From Pseudoalteromonas sp. (GTDB taxonomy: Bacteria > Pseudomonadota > Gammaproteobacteria > Enterobacterales > Alteromonadaceae), in assembly GCF_018402495.1 (NCBI RefSeq), contig NZ_JAGYIU010000005.1, forward strand, positions 124,001 to 188,000: a stretch of DNA of 64,000 nt, given 5' to 3'. The translations under genes and the position numbers were made by a program. Shown here one piece after another: positions 22,027 to 31,950 of this stretch. The notes below the pieces were generated by a model. The model saw nothing but the letters and a program-made list of their open reading frames with translations. It was not told where the DNA came from and did no database searches. How positions within the stretch are numbered: position 1 is the stretch's first letter; each line of letters begins with the position of its first letter.

Positions 22027-22329
22027 TTACTCGGCGCCGCCGACAAAGTCCAGCTCGCTACCTTCTTTAAGAGTAACGTAAGCTTTCTTCCAGTCGCTAC
22101 GACGACCGAAACGCATGCCAGTACGTTTTGTTTTACCCTTAACGTTAAGTGTGCGAACACCAGTTACTTCTACTTCAAAAAGCTTCTCAACTGCCGCTTT
22201 AATTTCAGCTTTAGTTGCATCATTTACTACTTTGAAAACAATTGTGTTGTTTTCTTCAGCAGCAATTGTGCTTTTTTCAGAGATGTGTGGAGCAAGGATC
22301 ACTTTTAAAAGACGTTCTTCACGGATCAT
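22027..22329 (-). CDS. rplW: 50S ribosomal protein L23
   Basis: 100 residues ([20 protein letters not shown]), the trigger factor and SRP docking protein at the tunnel exit. Its ATG overlaps the rplD stop by 4 bases (ATGA). Confidence 0.98.
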   Translation of the reverse strand: MIREERLLKVILAPHISEKSTIAAEENNTIVFKVVNDATKAEIKAAVEKLFEVEVTGVRTLNVKGKTKRTGMRFGRRSDWKKAYVTLKEGSELDFVGGAE

Positions 22330-22931
22330 GCTAGCGCCTCCTCAAGTTGCTTAACAGCAGCAGCTGTAATTAGTACCTTATCGAAAGCAATTAAGCTAAC
22401 AGGATCGATACCAGCTACATCACGTGTGTCAACCTTGTACAGGTTACGTGCCGATAAGAAAAGATTTTCATCTACTTCTTCAGTCACGATAAGAACATCT
22501 TTAAGCTCAAGTTCTTTAAGCTTTGCAACTAGTTCTTTAGTTTTTGGTGCTTCAAGACCAAAGCTTTCAACAACGATTAAACGCTCTTGACGAACTAATT
22601 CAGATAAGATGCTTTTGATCGCACCGCGGTACATTTTACGGTTTACTTTTTGGCTGTGGTCTTGTGGTTTAGCTGCGAAGCTAACGCCACCTGAACGCCA
22701 AATTGGGCTACGGATTGTACCAGCACGTGCACGGCCAGTACCTTTTTGAGCCCATGGTTTTTTACCACCACCGCTTACTTCAGAACGTGTCTTCTGAGCA
22801 CGAGTACCTTGACGAGCACCTGCTGCGTATGCAACAACTACTTGGTGTACTAATGCTTCGTTAAACTCACGTCCAAAAGTAGCTTCAGAAACTTCAAGAG
22901 CGCCAGAAGCGTCTTTAATTGCTAATTCCAT
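22326..22931 (-). CDS. rplD: 50S ribosomal protein L4
   Basis: 201 residues, as in E. coli. The extended loop [20 protein letters not shown] is visible. L4 also represses the S10 operon in enterobacteria, and a suitable leader is present upstream of rpsJ. I use ATG 22931, as the in-frame GTG one codon earlier is unlikely. Confidence 0.98.
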   Translation of the reverse strand: MELAIKDASGALEVSEATFGREFNEALVHQVVVAYAAGARQGTRAQKTRSEVSGGGKKPWAQKGTGRARAGTIRSPIWRSGGVSFAAKPQDHSQKVNRKMYRGAIKSILSELVRQERLIVVESFGLEAPKTKELVAKLKELELKDVLIVTEEVDENLFLSARNLYKVDTRDVAGIDPVSLIAFDKVLITAAAVKQLEEALA

Positions 22932-22948
22932 CACTAAATCTCCAGGAC

Positions 22949-23584
22949 TTATGCTTTAACAGCTGGTTTAACGATAACGTCACCGCCGATAGCGCCAGGT
23001 ACTGCACCTTTAACTAAAAGCAGGTTACGCTCAGCGTCAACGCGAACTAGTTCAAGGTTCTGAGTTGTTACTTGCTCATTACCCATTTGACCGGCCATTT
23101 TCTTACCTTTAAACACCTTACCAGGTGATTGGTTTTGACCGATTGAACCAGGAGCACGGTGAGATAGAGAGTTACCATGTGTCGCGTCTTGCATGCTGAA
23201 ATTCCAGCGCTTAACACCACCTTGGAAACCTTTACCTTTAGAAGTACCGGTTACGTCAACTTTGTTGATTTCGTTGAATAATTCAACCGTAAGCTCTGCG
23301 CCTACTTCAAAATCGCCTTCACCACCATTTAGGCGGAATTCCCACAGACCGCGACCCGCTTCAACACCAGCTTTAGCGAAGTGACCCGCTGCTGCTTTGT
23401 TTACACGGCTTGCTTTTTTAGTGCCTGCGGTTACTTGAAGCGCGTTATAACCGTCTGTTGCGTCAGATTTAATCTGAGCAATGCGGTTAGGAGTCGCTTC
23501 AATAACTGTCACAGGGATAGATACACCATCTTCAGTGAAGATACGTGTCATACCCACTTTACGACCGACTAGACCTAATGCCAT
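22949..23584 (-). CDS. rplC: 50S ribosomal protein L3
   Basis: 211 residues ([20 protein letters not shown]), with the glycine-rich loop [14 protein letters not shown] segment ([20 protein letters not shown]) reaching the catalytic centre. The methylated glutamine context GQNQSPG is present. Spacing to rplD is 17 bases. Confidence 0.98.
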   Translation of the reverse strand: MALGLVGRKVGMTRIFTEDGVSIPVTVIEATPNRIAQIKSDATDGYNALQVTAGTKKASRVNKAAAGHFAKAGVEAGRGLWEFRLNGGEGDFEVGAELTVELFNEINKVDVTGTSKGKGFQGGVKRWNFSMQDATHGNSLSHRAPGSIGQNQSPGKVFKGKKMAGQMGNEQVTTQNLELVRVDAERNLLLVKGAVPGAIGGDVIVKPAVKA

Positions 23585-23611
23585 TTTCCTAAAACCTCTC
23601 TAATCTTCCGA

Positions 23612-24104
<493 letters not shown>

Positions 24105-24110
24105 CTGCGT

Positions 24111-24138
24111 ATTATAATGATGCTGGTGATAAATGCAA
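24111..24138 (-). promoter_or_regulatory. sigma-70 promoter of the S10 operon
   Basis: On the minus strand: -35 TTGCAT (24138-24133), 16-base spacer, -10 TATAAT (24116-24111). The predicted start is about 24104. Confidence 0.78.
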
Positions 24139-24350
24139 CAACTATTTAGACATAATTGCTTTGTAATTGTCGTTTAAATAACAGTCAAATTTAACAATAG
24201 TGAACATAATGGAAGTGATGAGGTCATTATAATCTCAGCGCTTGTGGATTAATCTGCAGAGGATTTTTTGGATATTATGTTATCCTATGCGCTAATTTTG
24301 CTGTTATATACCCATATTAGCTTGGGTAACTACCCTCTTATGGTGAGTCA

Positions 24351-26789
24351 ATGCGTATTTTAAATTATGGTTTAAATCTTATCTCTGGTGGTATCAGCCG
24401 CTTATTTGTTAAAAGCAAAGTACTGCCTGAAAAACCGTTAGAGCAATTTGAGTTAAACTCTAAAAACCCGACCTTTTATATAGTGCGTTTAAATTCTCGT
24501 TTTGATTTAGCGGCGCTCGCGCGCGTATGTAAACGCAATGGCTTGCCCGACCCAACCGAGCAACAAATACTTGGTGACGAGGCGTTAAACCGTTTTATTG
24601 GTATTAAAAACCCACCGCCGCTATTTGGCAATAAAGAAAAGCCTACCAACGCATTAGAGCAGGGTAAACACATCATTGAACACTTATTAAATAGTGGCCA
24701 AAAAAATGTGCAAGTTGTGCCTGTTACTATTTTATGGGGCAGAGCGCCAGGTAAAGAAAAGCCAGGACTAAGTACGTTACTTTCGCATTCACTTACACCT
24801 AGCTGGTTTAGAAAAATATTTGTTGTGCTTTTTTCAGGTAGAGACAACTTTATTCGTTTTAGCCAACCACTCGATTTATCACTTTTAGTAAACGAAAAAG
24901 CCGATGTAAATGAACTCCCTCATAAACTACTTCGTGTAGCGAGAGTACATTTTAAACGCCAGAAGCTAGCTGCCACAGGGCCTAAAATTCCATCTCGAGA
25001 TCAATTATTTAGTTCACTACTGGCATCGCCAACAATTAAAAAAGCGATTCAAACGGAAGCGTCTGACAAAAGCATTAGCCAAGCCCAAGCGCGACAAAAC
25101 GCATTAAAGCTTCTTGATGAAATTGCTGCTAATTACAGCGACGCCACGATTCGCGTTGCCGATCGCATATTAACCTGGCTTTGGAACAAGCTGTATAATG
25201 GGATTGATATAAAGTACACCGAGCAAATTCATGAACTGACTAATAAAGGTCATGAAATAATCTATATGCCGTGCCACCGTAGTCATATGGATTACTTACT
25301 ACTGACCTACTCTATTTATCATCAAGGGCTTGTTCCACCGCATATTGCAGCGGGTATTAACTTAAACTTTTTCCCAGCCGGTGGCATATTCCGCCGCAGT
25401 GGTGCATTTTTTATTCGCCGCTCGTTTGCCGGTAATAAACTTTATTCAGCGGTATTTAAAGAATATTTAAGTCAGTTATTTATAAAAGGTTACTCGGTTA
25501 AGTTTTATACCGAAGGGGGGCGTAGCAGAACGGGGCGTTTATTACCTCCTAAAACCGGTATGCTCGCCATGACAATGCAAGCTATGCTACGCGGTATAGA
25601 CAGACCTATCTCTATTGTGCCGGTCTATATTGGGTACGAGCACGTCATGGAAATCAATACCTATTTAAAAGAGCTGGCTGGGAACGATAAAAAAGGCGAG
25701 TCGATATTAGGTATTTTCAAAGCGATTAAAAATTTAAAAAACTATGGTCGTGGTTATTTAAACTTTGGCGACCCTATTTCTATCAATCAGTATTTAAATG
25801 ATAACCAACCTGACTGGCGTGAATCAATTCATGCCACCGACGTGCAAAAGCCGCAATGGTTAGGGCCGCAGGTAGCTAACCTTGCTGATCAGGTTATGGT
25901 TAAAATAAACAACGCCGCCGCACTTAACTCAGTTAACTTACTGGCGATGATACTGCTGGTAAACGATAAGCAGGCATTAAGTAAGCCAAAATTATTGGCC
26001 CAGCTTGAGTTTTACATACGATTACAACGTGAAGCCAGTTATAGCGATAAAATAACCGCACCCGATGAAACGCCAGAGCAATTGCTTGAGCATGCCTTAA
26101 AGTTGAATAAGTTTGATGTGATCAGTGATGAGTTTGGCGAAATAATTGCGATAAGCGATAAAGAAAAAACCTTATTCAACTATTATCGTAATAACATTTT
26201 GCATATTTTTGCGGTGCCTAGTTTAGTGGCGCTGCATTTATTTAAGCAACATCAAAGCACCGTAACTCAGTGCCATCAGCTGGTGAAGTCTTTTTATCCG
26301 TTATTTGCTAAAGAGTGGTACTTGCAAGAGTTAGATGAGCGCTATGTTACTCGTATTTTAACTAACTTTAGTGATCAAGGCTTAATTGCACTTGATGGTG
26401 ATAACATTAAAGTGACTCAAAATAACGATAGCTTTGCCAAACTCGAAATGCTCGGCCGAGCACTGAGCTTTACTCTGCAACGTTATGCCATTGTTATTGG
26501 CTTTATCCAAACCAGCCAAGGTATTACAAAAGCTGAACTTGAACGTGAAAGCTATGTGTTGGCACAGCGCTTGGGTACGTTGCATGGCATTAAAACACCG
26601 GAGTTTTTTGACAAAAAAGTGCTCAGTAGCTTTATTTCAAACCTACGAGAACAAAAGCTAATTAGTGAGTCAGACAATGGCTTACAAGGCAGCCCAGCGT
26701 TGTGCGAGACTTACAAACAACTACAAACGCTATTACCGGCACGTATTTGGCAGTCAATAACAGATATTGTGCACGCTCAATGCAAGTAA
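24351..26789 (+). CDS. plsB: glycerol-3-phosphate 1-O-acyltransferase
   Basis: First step of phospholipid synthesis: acylates sn-glycerol-3-phosphate from acyl-CoA/ACP at the inner membrane. 812 residues, as in E. coli (807). The HX4D catalytic motif is H309-RSHM-D314; the substrate motifs GGIFRRSGAFFIRR and EGGRSRTGR follow. The gene stands alone with a clean ATG; a small inverted repeat (ACCCA...TGGGT, 24311-24328) lies just upstream. Confidence 0.96.
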   Translation: MRILNYGLNLISGGISRLFVKSKVLPEKPLEQFELNSKNPTFYIVRLNSRFDLAALARVCKRNGLPDPTEQQILGDEALNRFIGIKNPPPLFGNKEKPTNALEQGKHIIEHLLNSGQKNVQVVPVTILWGRAPGKEKPGLSTLLSHSLTPSWFRKIFVVLFSGRDNFIRFSQPLDLSLLVNEKADVNELPHKLLRVARVHFKRQKLAATGPKIPSRDQLFSSLLASPTIKKAIQTEASDKSISQAQARQNALKLLDEIAANYSDATIRVADRILTWLWNKLYNGIDIKYTEQIHELTNKGHEIIYMPCHRSHMDYLLLTYSIYHQGLVPPHIAAGINLNFFPAGGIFRRSGAFFIRRSFAGNKLYSAVFKEYLSQLFIKGYSVKFYTEGGRSRTGRLLPPKTGMLAMTMQAMLRGIDRPISIVPVYIGYEHVMEINTYLKELAGNDKKGESILGIFKAIKNLKNYGRGYLNFGDPISINQYLNDNQPDWRESIHATDVQKPQWLGPQVANLADQVMVKINNAAALNSVNLLAMILLVNDKQALSKPKLLAQLEFYIRLQREASYSDKITAPDETPEQLLEHALKLNKFDVISDEFGEIIAISDKEKTLFNYYRNNILHIFAVPSLVALHLFKQHQSTVTQCHQLVKSFYPLFAKEWYLQELDERYVTRILTNFSDQGLIALDGDNIKVTQNNDSFAKLEMLGRALSFTLQRYAIVIGFIQTSQGITKAELERESYVLAQRLGTLHGIKTPEFFDKKVLSSFISNLREQKLISESDNGLQGSPALCETYKQLQTLLPARIWQSITDIVHAQCK

Positions 26790-26799
26790 AATAAAGCTA

Positions 26800-26835
26800 T
26801 ACCCACTATGTTGAAGGTATTCAATATAGTGGGTA
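26800..26835. terminator. hairpin between convergent plsB and tesB
   Basis: TACCCACTAT(G)TTGAA and TTCAATATAGTGGGTA form a 15-bp stem with one mismatch around GGTA. There is no T run, so it is more likely a transcript-end stabilising hairpin than a strong intrinsic terminator. Confidence 0.5.
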
Positions 26836-26841
26836 TTAGGA

Positions 26842-27699
26842 TTAGCGCTGGCGCATTACCCCTTCTTGAATAGTAGAGGCTACCAAGTTTCCTTGGCGAT
26901 CAAAAAACTGCCCACGTACCAGCCCTCTTCCTGAGCTCGCGCTTGGACTATCAATAGTATATAAAATCCAATCATCCATTCTAAACGGACGATGAAACCA
27001 CATAGCATGGTCAATCGTCGCCACTTGCATATTCGGCTGCATAAACGACACGCCATGTGGTTGTAATGCGGTTGGTAAAAATTCAAAGTCGGACGCATAC
27101 GCCAATAAATAGTTATGAATGCGCTGATCATCTGGCATATCGCCATTGGCTTTAAACCAAATATGTTTTACTGGCTCTATGGCTTCTGGTTTAAAGGGAT
27201 TATGAAAATTCACTGGGCGCATTTCTATCGGCATTTCACGAATAAATTTATTACGGATAGCTTCTGGAATATGCTGTGCATTTTCTTGATAAAACTCTAA
27301 CGAAGAACGAAGTGCTTCAGGAGCTGGAACATCAGGCATGGCAGCTTGATGAGATAGCCCTTGTTCTTCACCTTGAAACGACGCCGTCATGTAAAAAATA
27401 GGTTTACCGTACTGAATCGCACTCACCCGACGCGTACTAAAGCTTTTACCATCGCGAATCGTCTCTACATCATACACAATCGGTTTTTGTGCATCTCCCG
27501 GGCGTAAAAAGTAAGAATGTAATGAGTGAACAATACGCCCTGCTGGTAATGTTTCTTTGGCTGCTGAAAGCGCTTGCCCCATAACTTGGCCGCCAAACAC
27601 CGCTCTAAAACCTAAGTCTTGGCTTTGTCCTCGGTATAAACCTTGTTCAATTTCTTCAAGTGATAACAACGATAATAAATCATCTAATACTTGGCTCAT
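26842..27699 (-). CDS. tesB: acyl-CoA thioesterase II
   Basis: 285 residues forming a double hotdog fold. Seen: [22 protein letters not shown] and [13 protein letters not shown] in the first half; the C-terminal half has [18 protein letters not shown], including the catalytic-region Asp-His. Hydrolyses medium/long acyl-CoA in the cytoplasm. It converges on plsB. Confidence 0.95.
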   Translation of the reverse strand: MSQVLDDLLSLLSLEEIEQGLYRGQSQDLGFRAVFGGQVMGQALSAAKETLPAGRIVHSLHSYFLRPGDAQKPIVYDVETIRDGKSFSTRRVSAIQYGKPIFYMTASFQGEEQGLSHQAAMPDVPAPEALRSSLEFYQENAQHIPEAIRNKFIREMPIEMRPVNFHNPFKPEAIEPVKHIWFKANGDMPDDQRIHNYLLAYASDFEFLPTALQPHGVSFMQPNMQVATIDHAMWFHRPFRMDDWILYTIDSPSASSGRGLVRGQFFDRQGNLVASTIQEGVMRQR

Positions 27700-27782
27700 T
27701 ATTTCTTCCTCAATCCCCTAATTTCTAAATGATACTATACAATACTGGAAAAATACCAACACACTGAGTGAGGAAAACTAAT

Positions 27783-28241
27783 ATGGCTTTTTGGCTATTT
27801 AAAACCGAACCCGACGCCTTTTCAATTGATGACTTAAAGTATGCACCCGAACAAACCACGTTATGGGAAGGCGTGCGAAACTATCAAGCGCGTAACTTTA
27901 TCCGCGATGATGTTAAACAAGGTGATTTAGTGATGATTTATCATTCTAGCTGTAAACAAGTTGGCGTTGCAGGAATAGGAGTGGTAACTAAAGCCGCTTA
28001 CCCTGATCCAACGCAGTTTGATTTAAGTAGCGATTATTATGACGCTAAAGCAACCGCTGAAAACCCTCGCTGGTTTGTAGTGGAAGTAACTTATCACTGC
28101 CATTTAAACAAGATAGTGAGTCTGCAAGCAATCAAAGCAAATAGTGCTATAACTGATATTGCGCTTAAAAAAGGGGGCCGTTTATCAGTCATGCCGGTAA
28201 CAAACAATGACTGGCAAGAAATTTTAAATATGGCGGAATGA
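27783..28241 (+). CDS. EVE-domain protein
   Basis: 152 residues spanning a single EVE domain (MAFWLFKTEPDAFSIDDL, LWEGVRNYQARNFIRDDVK, GDLVMIYHSSC). The fold is related to PUA/YTH and binds modified bases in DNA or RNA; some members join modification-dependent defence systems, but this stand-alone housekeeping type is widespread. ATG 27783 is chosen because GTGAGGAAAAC just before it is its ribosome binding site; the GTG at 27768 is part of that site. Confidence 0.88.
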   Translation: MAFWLFKTEPDAFSIDDLKYAPEQTTLWEGVRNYQARNFIRDDVKQGDLVMIYHSSCKQVGVAGIGVVTKAAYPDPTQFDLSSDYYDAKATAENPRWFVVEVTYHCHLNKIVSLQAIKANSAITDIALKKGGRLSVMPVTNNDWQEILNMAE

Positions 28242-28364
28242 GTCACCAATGTAACGCCATTTTTTCATTAAAATAGCACTCCACCAGCGCAGCATAACTT
28301 GGCACAATTTCTCTTATGTCGACTAATTTGCTATGATCTACGGCTTGTGTGTACTGGAGGAAAA

Positions 28365-29396
28365 ATGAAATTACTGTACTGGTTAGATGAATGGTTAACT
28401 CTAAGCGATAATGAAAAACAAGTACAACTACCGACCTCTGGTGGGGATTTACTCGGTGATGTGTATGTAAAATATCACTTTGTTGATCTCTCTAAACCCT
28501 TACTTTTTACTTTTTCTCCTGCCGGCACCAATGTGCAAGAGCGTGATCTGAACGATGACTTTGCACCTTGGGGCTATCATTTAGCACAAAAGCAAAACGT
28601 TAATATTATTGCGTTTCAGCATTTAGGTAAAAGTAATTGGTTTCGTAACCGCAATTTAATCTTTTTTATTGAGCAGCTATCACCCCTACTCTCTCCTTTT
28701 AAAACCAAGTTAGGCTACGGGCTCAGTCGTGGCGGCTTTGCTGTGGGTGCATTTGCTAAATTACTCAAACTCGACAAAGTACTGCTTTTCCATCCTGTTA
28801 GCACCAAAAACAAGCTAGTCGCCCCTTGGGATGACCGCTCAAGTACCGAAATAGCCCAGCAATATGACTGGCAAGGTGACTACCATGATTTAGATTTAGG
28901 GGATGCAGAGGGCTACATTATTTACGACCCAACCAACCGCATTGACCGCCAACATGCCAAGCGATACAAACAGCTCACTCACTTACGCGTATTTGGGATG
29001 GGGCACGGCACCCATGCCACTTATTTAAATAAGTTTGGGTTTTATAAACACGTAGCGGTTGATTTTATTGCAAATCAACAAATCGACATTGCACAATTTA
29101 GGCTACAAACAAGAACACTGCGCTTAAAAGAGGATTATTATAAAAAACTTAATAAAGCCAATGCTAAGTCGCCACATCGCCAAGCGTTACTCAGTACCGC
29201 TCATGCTATTCTAATCGACGAAAAAGCAGCGCACGTAAAAGAACATCAAGCCAAAATTGACATTCAGCCTTTAATAGACGTCGCCATTAAGCATCAAGAA
29301 GAAAACCCAAACGATGCTATTAAGCTATTAGAAGTGGCTCAACAGCTAGTGCCAGACGACCCGCTCGTTGAGCATAAGCTGAGACAATTAGAATAA
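28365..29396 (+). CDS. alpha/beta-hydrolase-fold-like protein
   Basis: 343 residues. A Gly-x-Ser-Arg-Gly-Gly elbow (LGYGLSRGGFAVGAF, near residue 125) and a late His (GMGHGTHATYL) resemble an esterase/hydrolase core. The last third is helical and charged. I do not recognise a named family; similar proteins in polysaccharide-associated loci are a weak parallel only. The start is ATG 28365 behind GGAGGAAAA; the frame upstream lacks a site. Confidence 0.6.
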   Translation: MKLLYWLDEWLTLSDNEKQVQLPTSGGDLLGDVYVKYHFVDLSKPLLFTFSPAGTNVQERDLNDDFAPWGYHLAQKQNVNIIAFQHLGKSNWFRNRNLIFFIEQLSPLLSPFKTKLGYGLSRGGFAVGAFAKLLKLDKVLLFHPVSTKNKLVAPWDDRSSTEIAQQYDWQGDYHDLDLGDAEGYIIYDPTNRIDRQHAKRYKQLTHLRVFGMGHGTHATYLNKFGFYKHVAVDFIANQQIDIAQFRLQTRTLRLKEDYYKKLNKANAKSPHRQALLSTAHAILIDEKAAHVKEHQAKIDIQPLIDVAIKHQEENPNDAIKLLEVAQQLVPDDPLVEHKLRQLE

Positions 29397-29419
29397 GTAA
29401 CAAAAAAGGTACTCATTCT

Positions 29420-29611
29420 TTACTTTTTCTTAGCGTGCCCTTGCTTGGGCACAATTGAAAAATACAGAATCAGCGCTACCCATGAAAAGAAGATGGCACC
29501 GACTAGCCAGCCGTTTTTTTCATGGCCTTGGCTACGTTTACTGTTGAGAATTATCATAATAGGAAAAATGTAAGCACACAAAACGATAATTAAAAATACA
29601 ATTTCAGTCAT
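29420..29611 (-). CDS. two-helix membrane protein (PLDc_N-like), 63 aa
   Basis: Two hydrophobic helices flank a basic loop (NSKRSQGHEKNGW) and the protein ends in PKQGHAKKK. The layout resembles the short phospholipase-D N-terminal/superinfection-immunity membrane domain; this is tentative. Its ATG overlaps the stop of the potassium channel gene (TAATG), so the two are probably translated together. Confidence 0.6.
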   Translation of the reverse strand: MTEIVFLIIVLCAYIFPIMIILNSKRSQGHEKNGWLVGAIFFSWVALILYFSIVPKQGHAKKK

Positions 29612-30678
29612 TAGTTTTCCAAGCTAAGCCAATCAACTTCATTACTTAATACTCGCTCTTGGGCAATATAGTGTAAAATATCACCCGCGTTTACTGCATA
29701 ATCTAAAGGTGGATTTAAATCCATACTTTTGGCACTTAAATTATGAGCTACACCTAACAATATTGCATCATGATCGTACTTAAAGTGATGAAATAATTTA
29801 CCAAACTCCATGGTTTTTACATTACTAGGGATTTGTAAACTAAACTGCGTATCACCATGCAAGGTTGATAATAGTTCCTCTTGTACACGACTTGAGCCTG
29901 GGTCTTGCATTGAGCGCACTAAAATCTCTGCCGATTTAGTACTGCTACACTCTACGTTGTGGCAATGCTCTAATAACATTTCCACTTTTGTTTCATCAAA
30001 AAAGTGCGCACTTATGTGGCATTCTTCTTTGACTAAACGGCTAATACGCAATGCAGTGGTAAATGTTTGGTCGTCATCTTGGCCATCAATAATCACTTTA
30101 TCGGCATGGCGAATGGCAACGCGTTCTAATTCCCCCAAATCGGTGAAACTGGTTAGGCGGGCAAAATCAACATTCTCATTAGTTAAAAACGGGTGCTCCA
30201 TTTGCTCGGTTACTGCCAGTAAAATTCGACGATCACTGCGCTTTGTATCAGCCAAAATATAATCAATCATTTTTTTTGTGCGAGTATTGTGCCACCCAAA
30301 AATAATAATGTGGTTATTACTGTGAGCAAAATTTTTATCACCAGTCATAGCGCGCCTAATTAAGTAAGTTACTGTTTGCCCTGTTTTACCTAACAAGACA
30401 CCAAATAAAGCCAATCCAAAAGGAATTTGTATTAACGCAACAATCCAGCGACCGAAATCAGTTGTTGGACTAAAATCCCCATACCCCACCGTTGAAGTGG
30501 TTACCGTGTAATAATAAAAAAAGGTACTTGGCGGTATGAGTGCTTGCTCATTAGCAAGCAATAATAAACTCCATGTAAGTAGCATATGAAAACATGTTGC
30601 CAATACCACCGATTGCCAACTAACCTGATCTATGTGGCTACGTAATAGCACGACAAAACGCTTTAAAATATAATGCAT
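29611..30678 (-). CDS. potassium channel with RCK/TrkA-N domain
   Basis: Two membrane helices with a pore loop and the K+ selectivity filter TVGYGD (residues 63-68 from this start), then a cytosolic Rossmann RCK domain (HIIIFGWHNTRTKKMIDYIL) and a C-terminal RCK_C-like part. The frame extends to a TTG at 30738, but ATG 30678 (MHYILKRF) is the likelier start, giving 355 residues. No strong ribosome binding site is visible at either. Role in ion homeostasis is inferred. Confidence 0.82.
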   Translation of the reverse strand: MHYILKRFVVLLRSHIDQVSWQSVVLATCFHMLLTWSLLLLANEQALIPPSTFFYYYTVTTSTVGYGDFSPTTDFGRWIVALIQIPFGLALFGVLLGKTGQTVTYLIRRAMTGDKNFAHSNNHIIIFGWHNTRTKKMIDYILADTKRSDRRILLAVTEQMEHPFLTNENVDFARLTSFTDLGELERVAIRHADKVIIDGQDDDQTFTTALRISRLVKEECHISAHFFDETKVEMLLEHCHNVECSSTKSAEILVRSMQDPGSSRVQEELLSTLHGDTQFSLQIPSNVKTMEFGKLFHHFKYDHDAILLGVAHNLSAKSMDLNPPLDYAVNAGDILHYIAQERVLSNEVDWLSLEN

Positions 30679-30831
30679 AGTTTTTGTTAATCGATTTGAT
30701 AAGTTAATACGATACTGCAAATAATAACACCTAAGCAACGTTTTACTATAATCGAAATATTCACGGTTCGTTATGAATAAAAATAAGAGTAAACTATAGT
30801 TATTAAGTCATCAGGAAAGAATGGGTCTATT

Positions 30832-31779
30832 ATGTCAGGTGTTTTAGCGTCAGTTGATCAACGTACTCAGCTTGTAGGTGAGAATCGTTTAGAGTTGCTG
30901 CTCTTTTATTTACACAGCCGTCATTTATTTGCACTTAATGTATTTAAAATAAAAGAAGTGGTAAAACTACCCCATATAAGCAAAATACCGCATTCTCACC
31001 CTAAGGTAACCGGTGTAGTTAATATACGTGGTGAATCTATCCCAGTGATTGACCTTCGCCAAGCTATTTCTATGTCACACAAAGAATATGGCGATGATTG
31101 TAATTTAGTTATCACTGAGTATAACCGCACCACACAAGGTTTTTTAATTGGTAAAGTTGATCAAATCATGAATATGACCTGGTCTGACATTATGCCACCA
31201 CCTAGCGCTGTAGGTAAAAATCATTATATTACGGCACTGACTAAAGTACAGCGTGACAACCAAGAGCAATTAGTTGAAATAATCGATGTAGAAAAAGTAC
31301 TCGCGGAAATAGTTGACTACGAGGTTAATATTTCTGACGGAGTGTTGGATGAAACCATAGTAAACGAATTTGCAGGACGCAAAATATTGCACGCCGATGA
31401 TTCGCCAACAGCACGTAAACAAGTTAGCGATACGTTATCGCAACTAGGCATAGAGATTGTAGCTGCCAGCAATGGCCTAGAGGCATGGCAAATGCTTAAA
31501 GGCTGGGCTGATGAAGGGCGCGATGTTGAAAAAGAATTACTAATGGTGATTACCGATGCCGAAATGCCCTCAATGGATGGCTATCGCTTAACCTATGAAA
31601 TACGTAACGACAACCGTTTAAAAAACTTACATGTGGTACTTAACACCTCCCTAAGTGGCAGCTTTAACCAAGCTATGGTAGAAAAAGTAGGCTGTAATGC
31701 ATTTTTATCAAAATTTCAGCCCGACTTACTCGTTCAAGAAGTACAAAATCGCTTAAAGCAAGTGCTTAGCAATCCTTAA
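30832..31779 (+). CDS. cheV: chemotaxis coupling/response protein CheV
   Basis: 315 residues: a CheW-like domain (about 20-165; VVKLPHISKIPHSHPKVTGV, NIRGESIPVIDLR) linked to a receiver domain (about 185-310) with phospho-acceptor Asp in MVITDAEMPSMDG and the conserved Lys in FLSKFQPDLL. Couples receptors to CheA in adaptation. It is away from the main che cluster; ordinary for Alteromonadales. Confidence 0.93.
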   Translation: MSGVLASVDQRTQLVGENRLELLLFYLHSRHLFALNVFKIKEVVKLPHISKIPHSHPKVTGVVNIRGESIPVIDLRQAISMSHKEYGDDCNLVITEYNRTTQGFLIGKVDQIMNMTWSDIMPPPSAVGKNHYITALTKVQRDNQEQLVEIIDVEKVLAEIVDYEVNISDGVLDETIVNEFAGRKILHADDSPTARKQVSDTLSQLGIEIVAASNGLEAWQMLKGWADEGRDVEKELLMVITDAEMPSMDGYRLTYEIRNDNRLKNLHVVLNTSLSGSFNQAMVEKVGCNAFLSKFQPDLLVQEVQNRLKQVLSNP

Positions 31780-31787
31780 CCATAAAG

Positions 31788-31828
31788 CCAGTAAATACCT
31801 CTCGTAGTGAGTATTTACTGGTTATTTA
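31788..31828 (+). terminator. terminator after cheV
   Basis: CCAGTAAATAC (31788) pairs with GTATTTACTGG (31811-31821), followed by TTATTT. The loop is 12 bases. Confidence 0.65.
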
Positions 31829-31950
31829 AACCCTTCTCTATCAACCTCCATTAAAAAATCTACTTTGCTAGGAGTTTATTCATCGCAATATTTGCTTATC
31901 CCAACATTTCATGATTAATTAATCAGTAAATTATTACTAGGTTGTTAATT

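Noticed and set aside
27783..28241. EVE protein as part of a modification-dependent defence system
   Set aside because: It is 11 kb from the RM unit, beside tesB, and has only the EVE domain; the housekeeping type is likelier.
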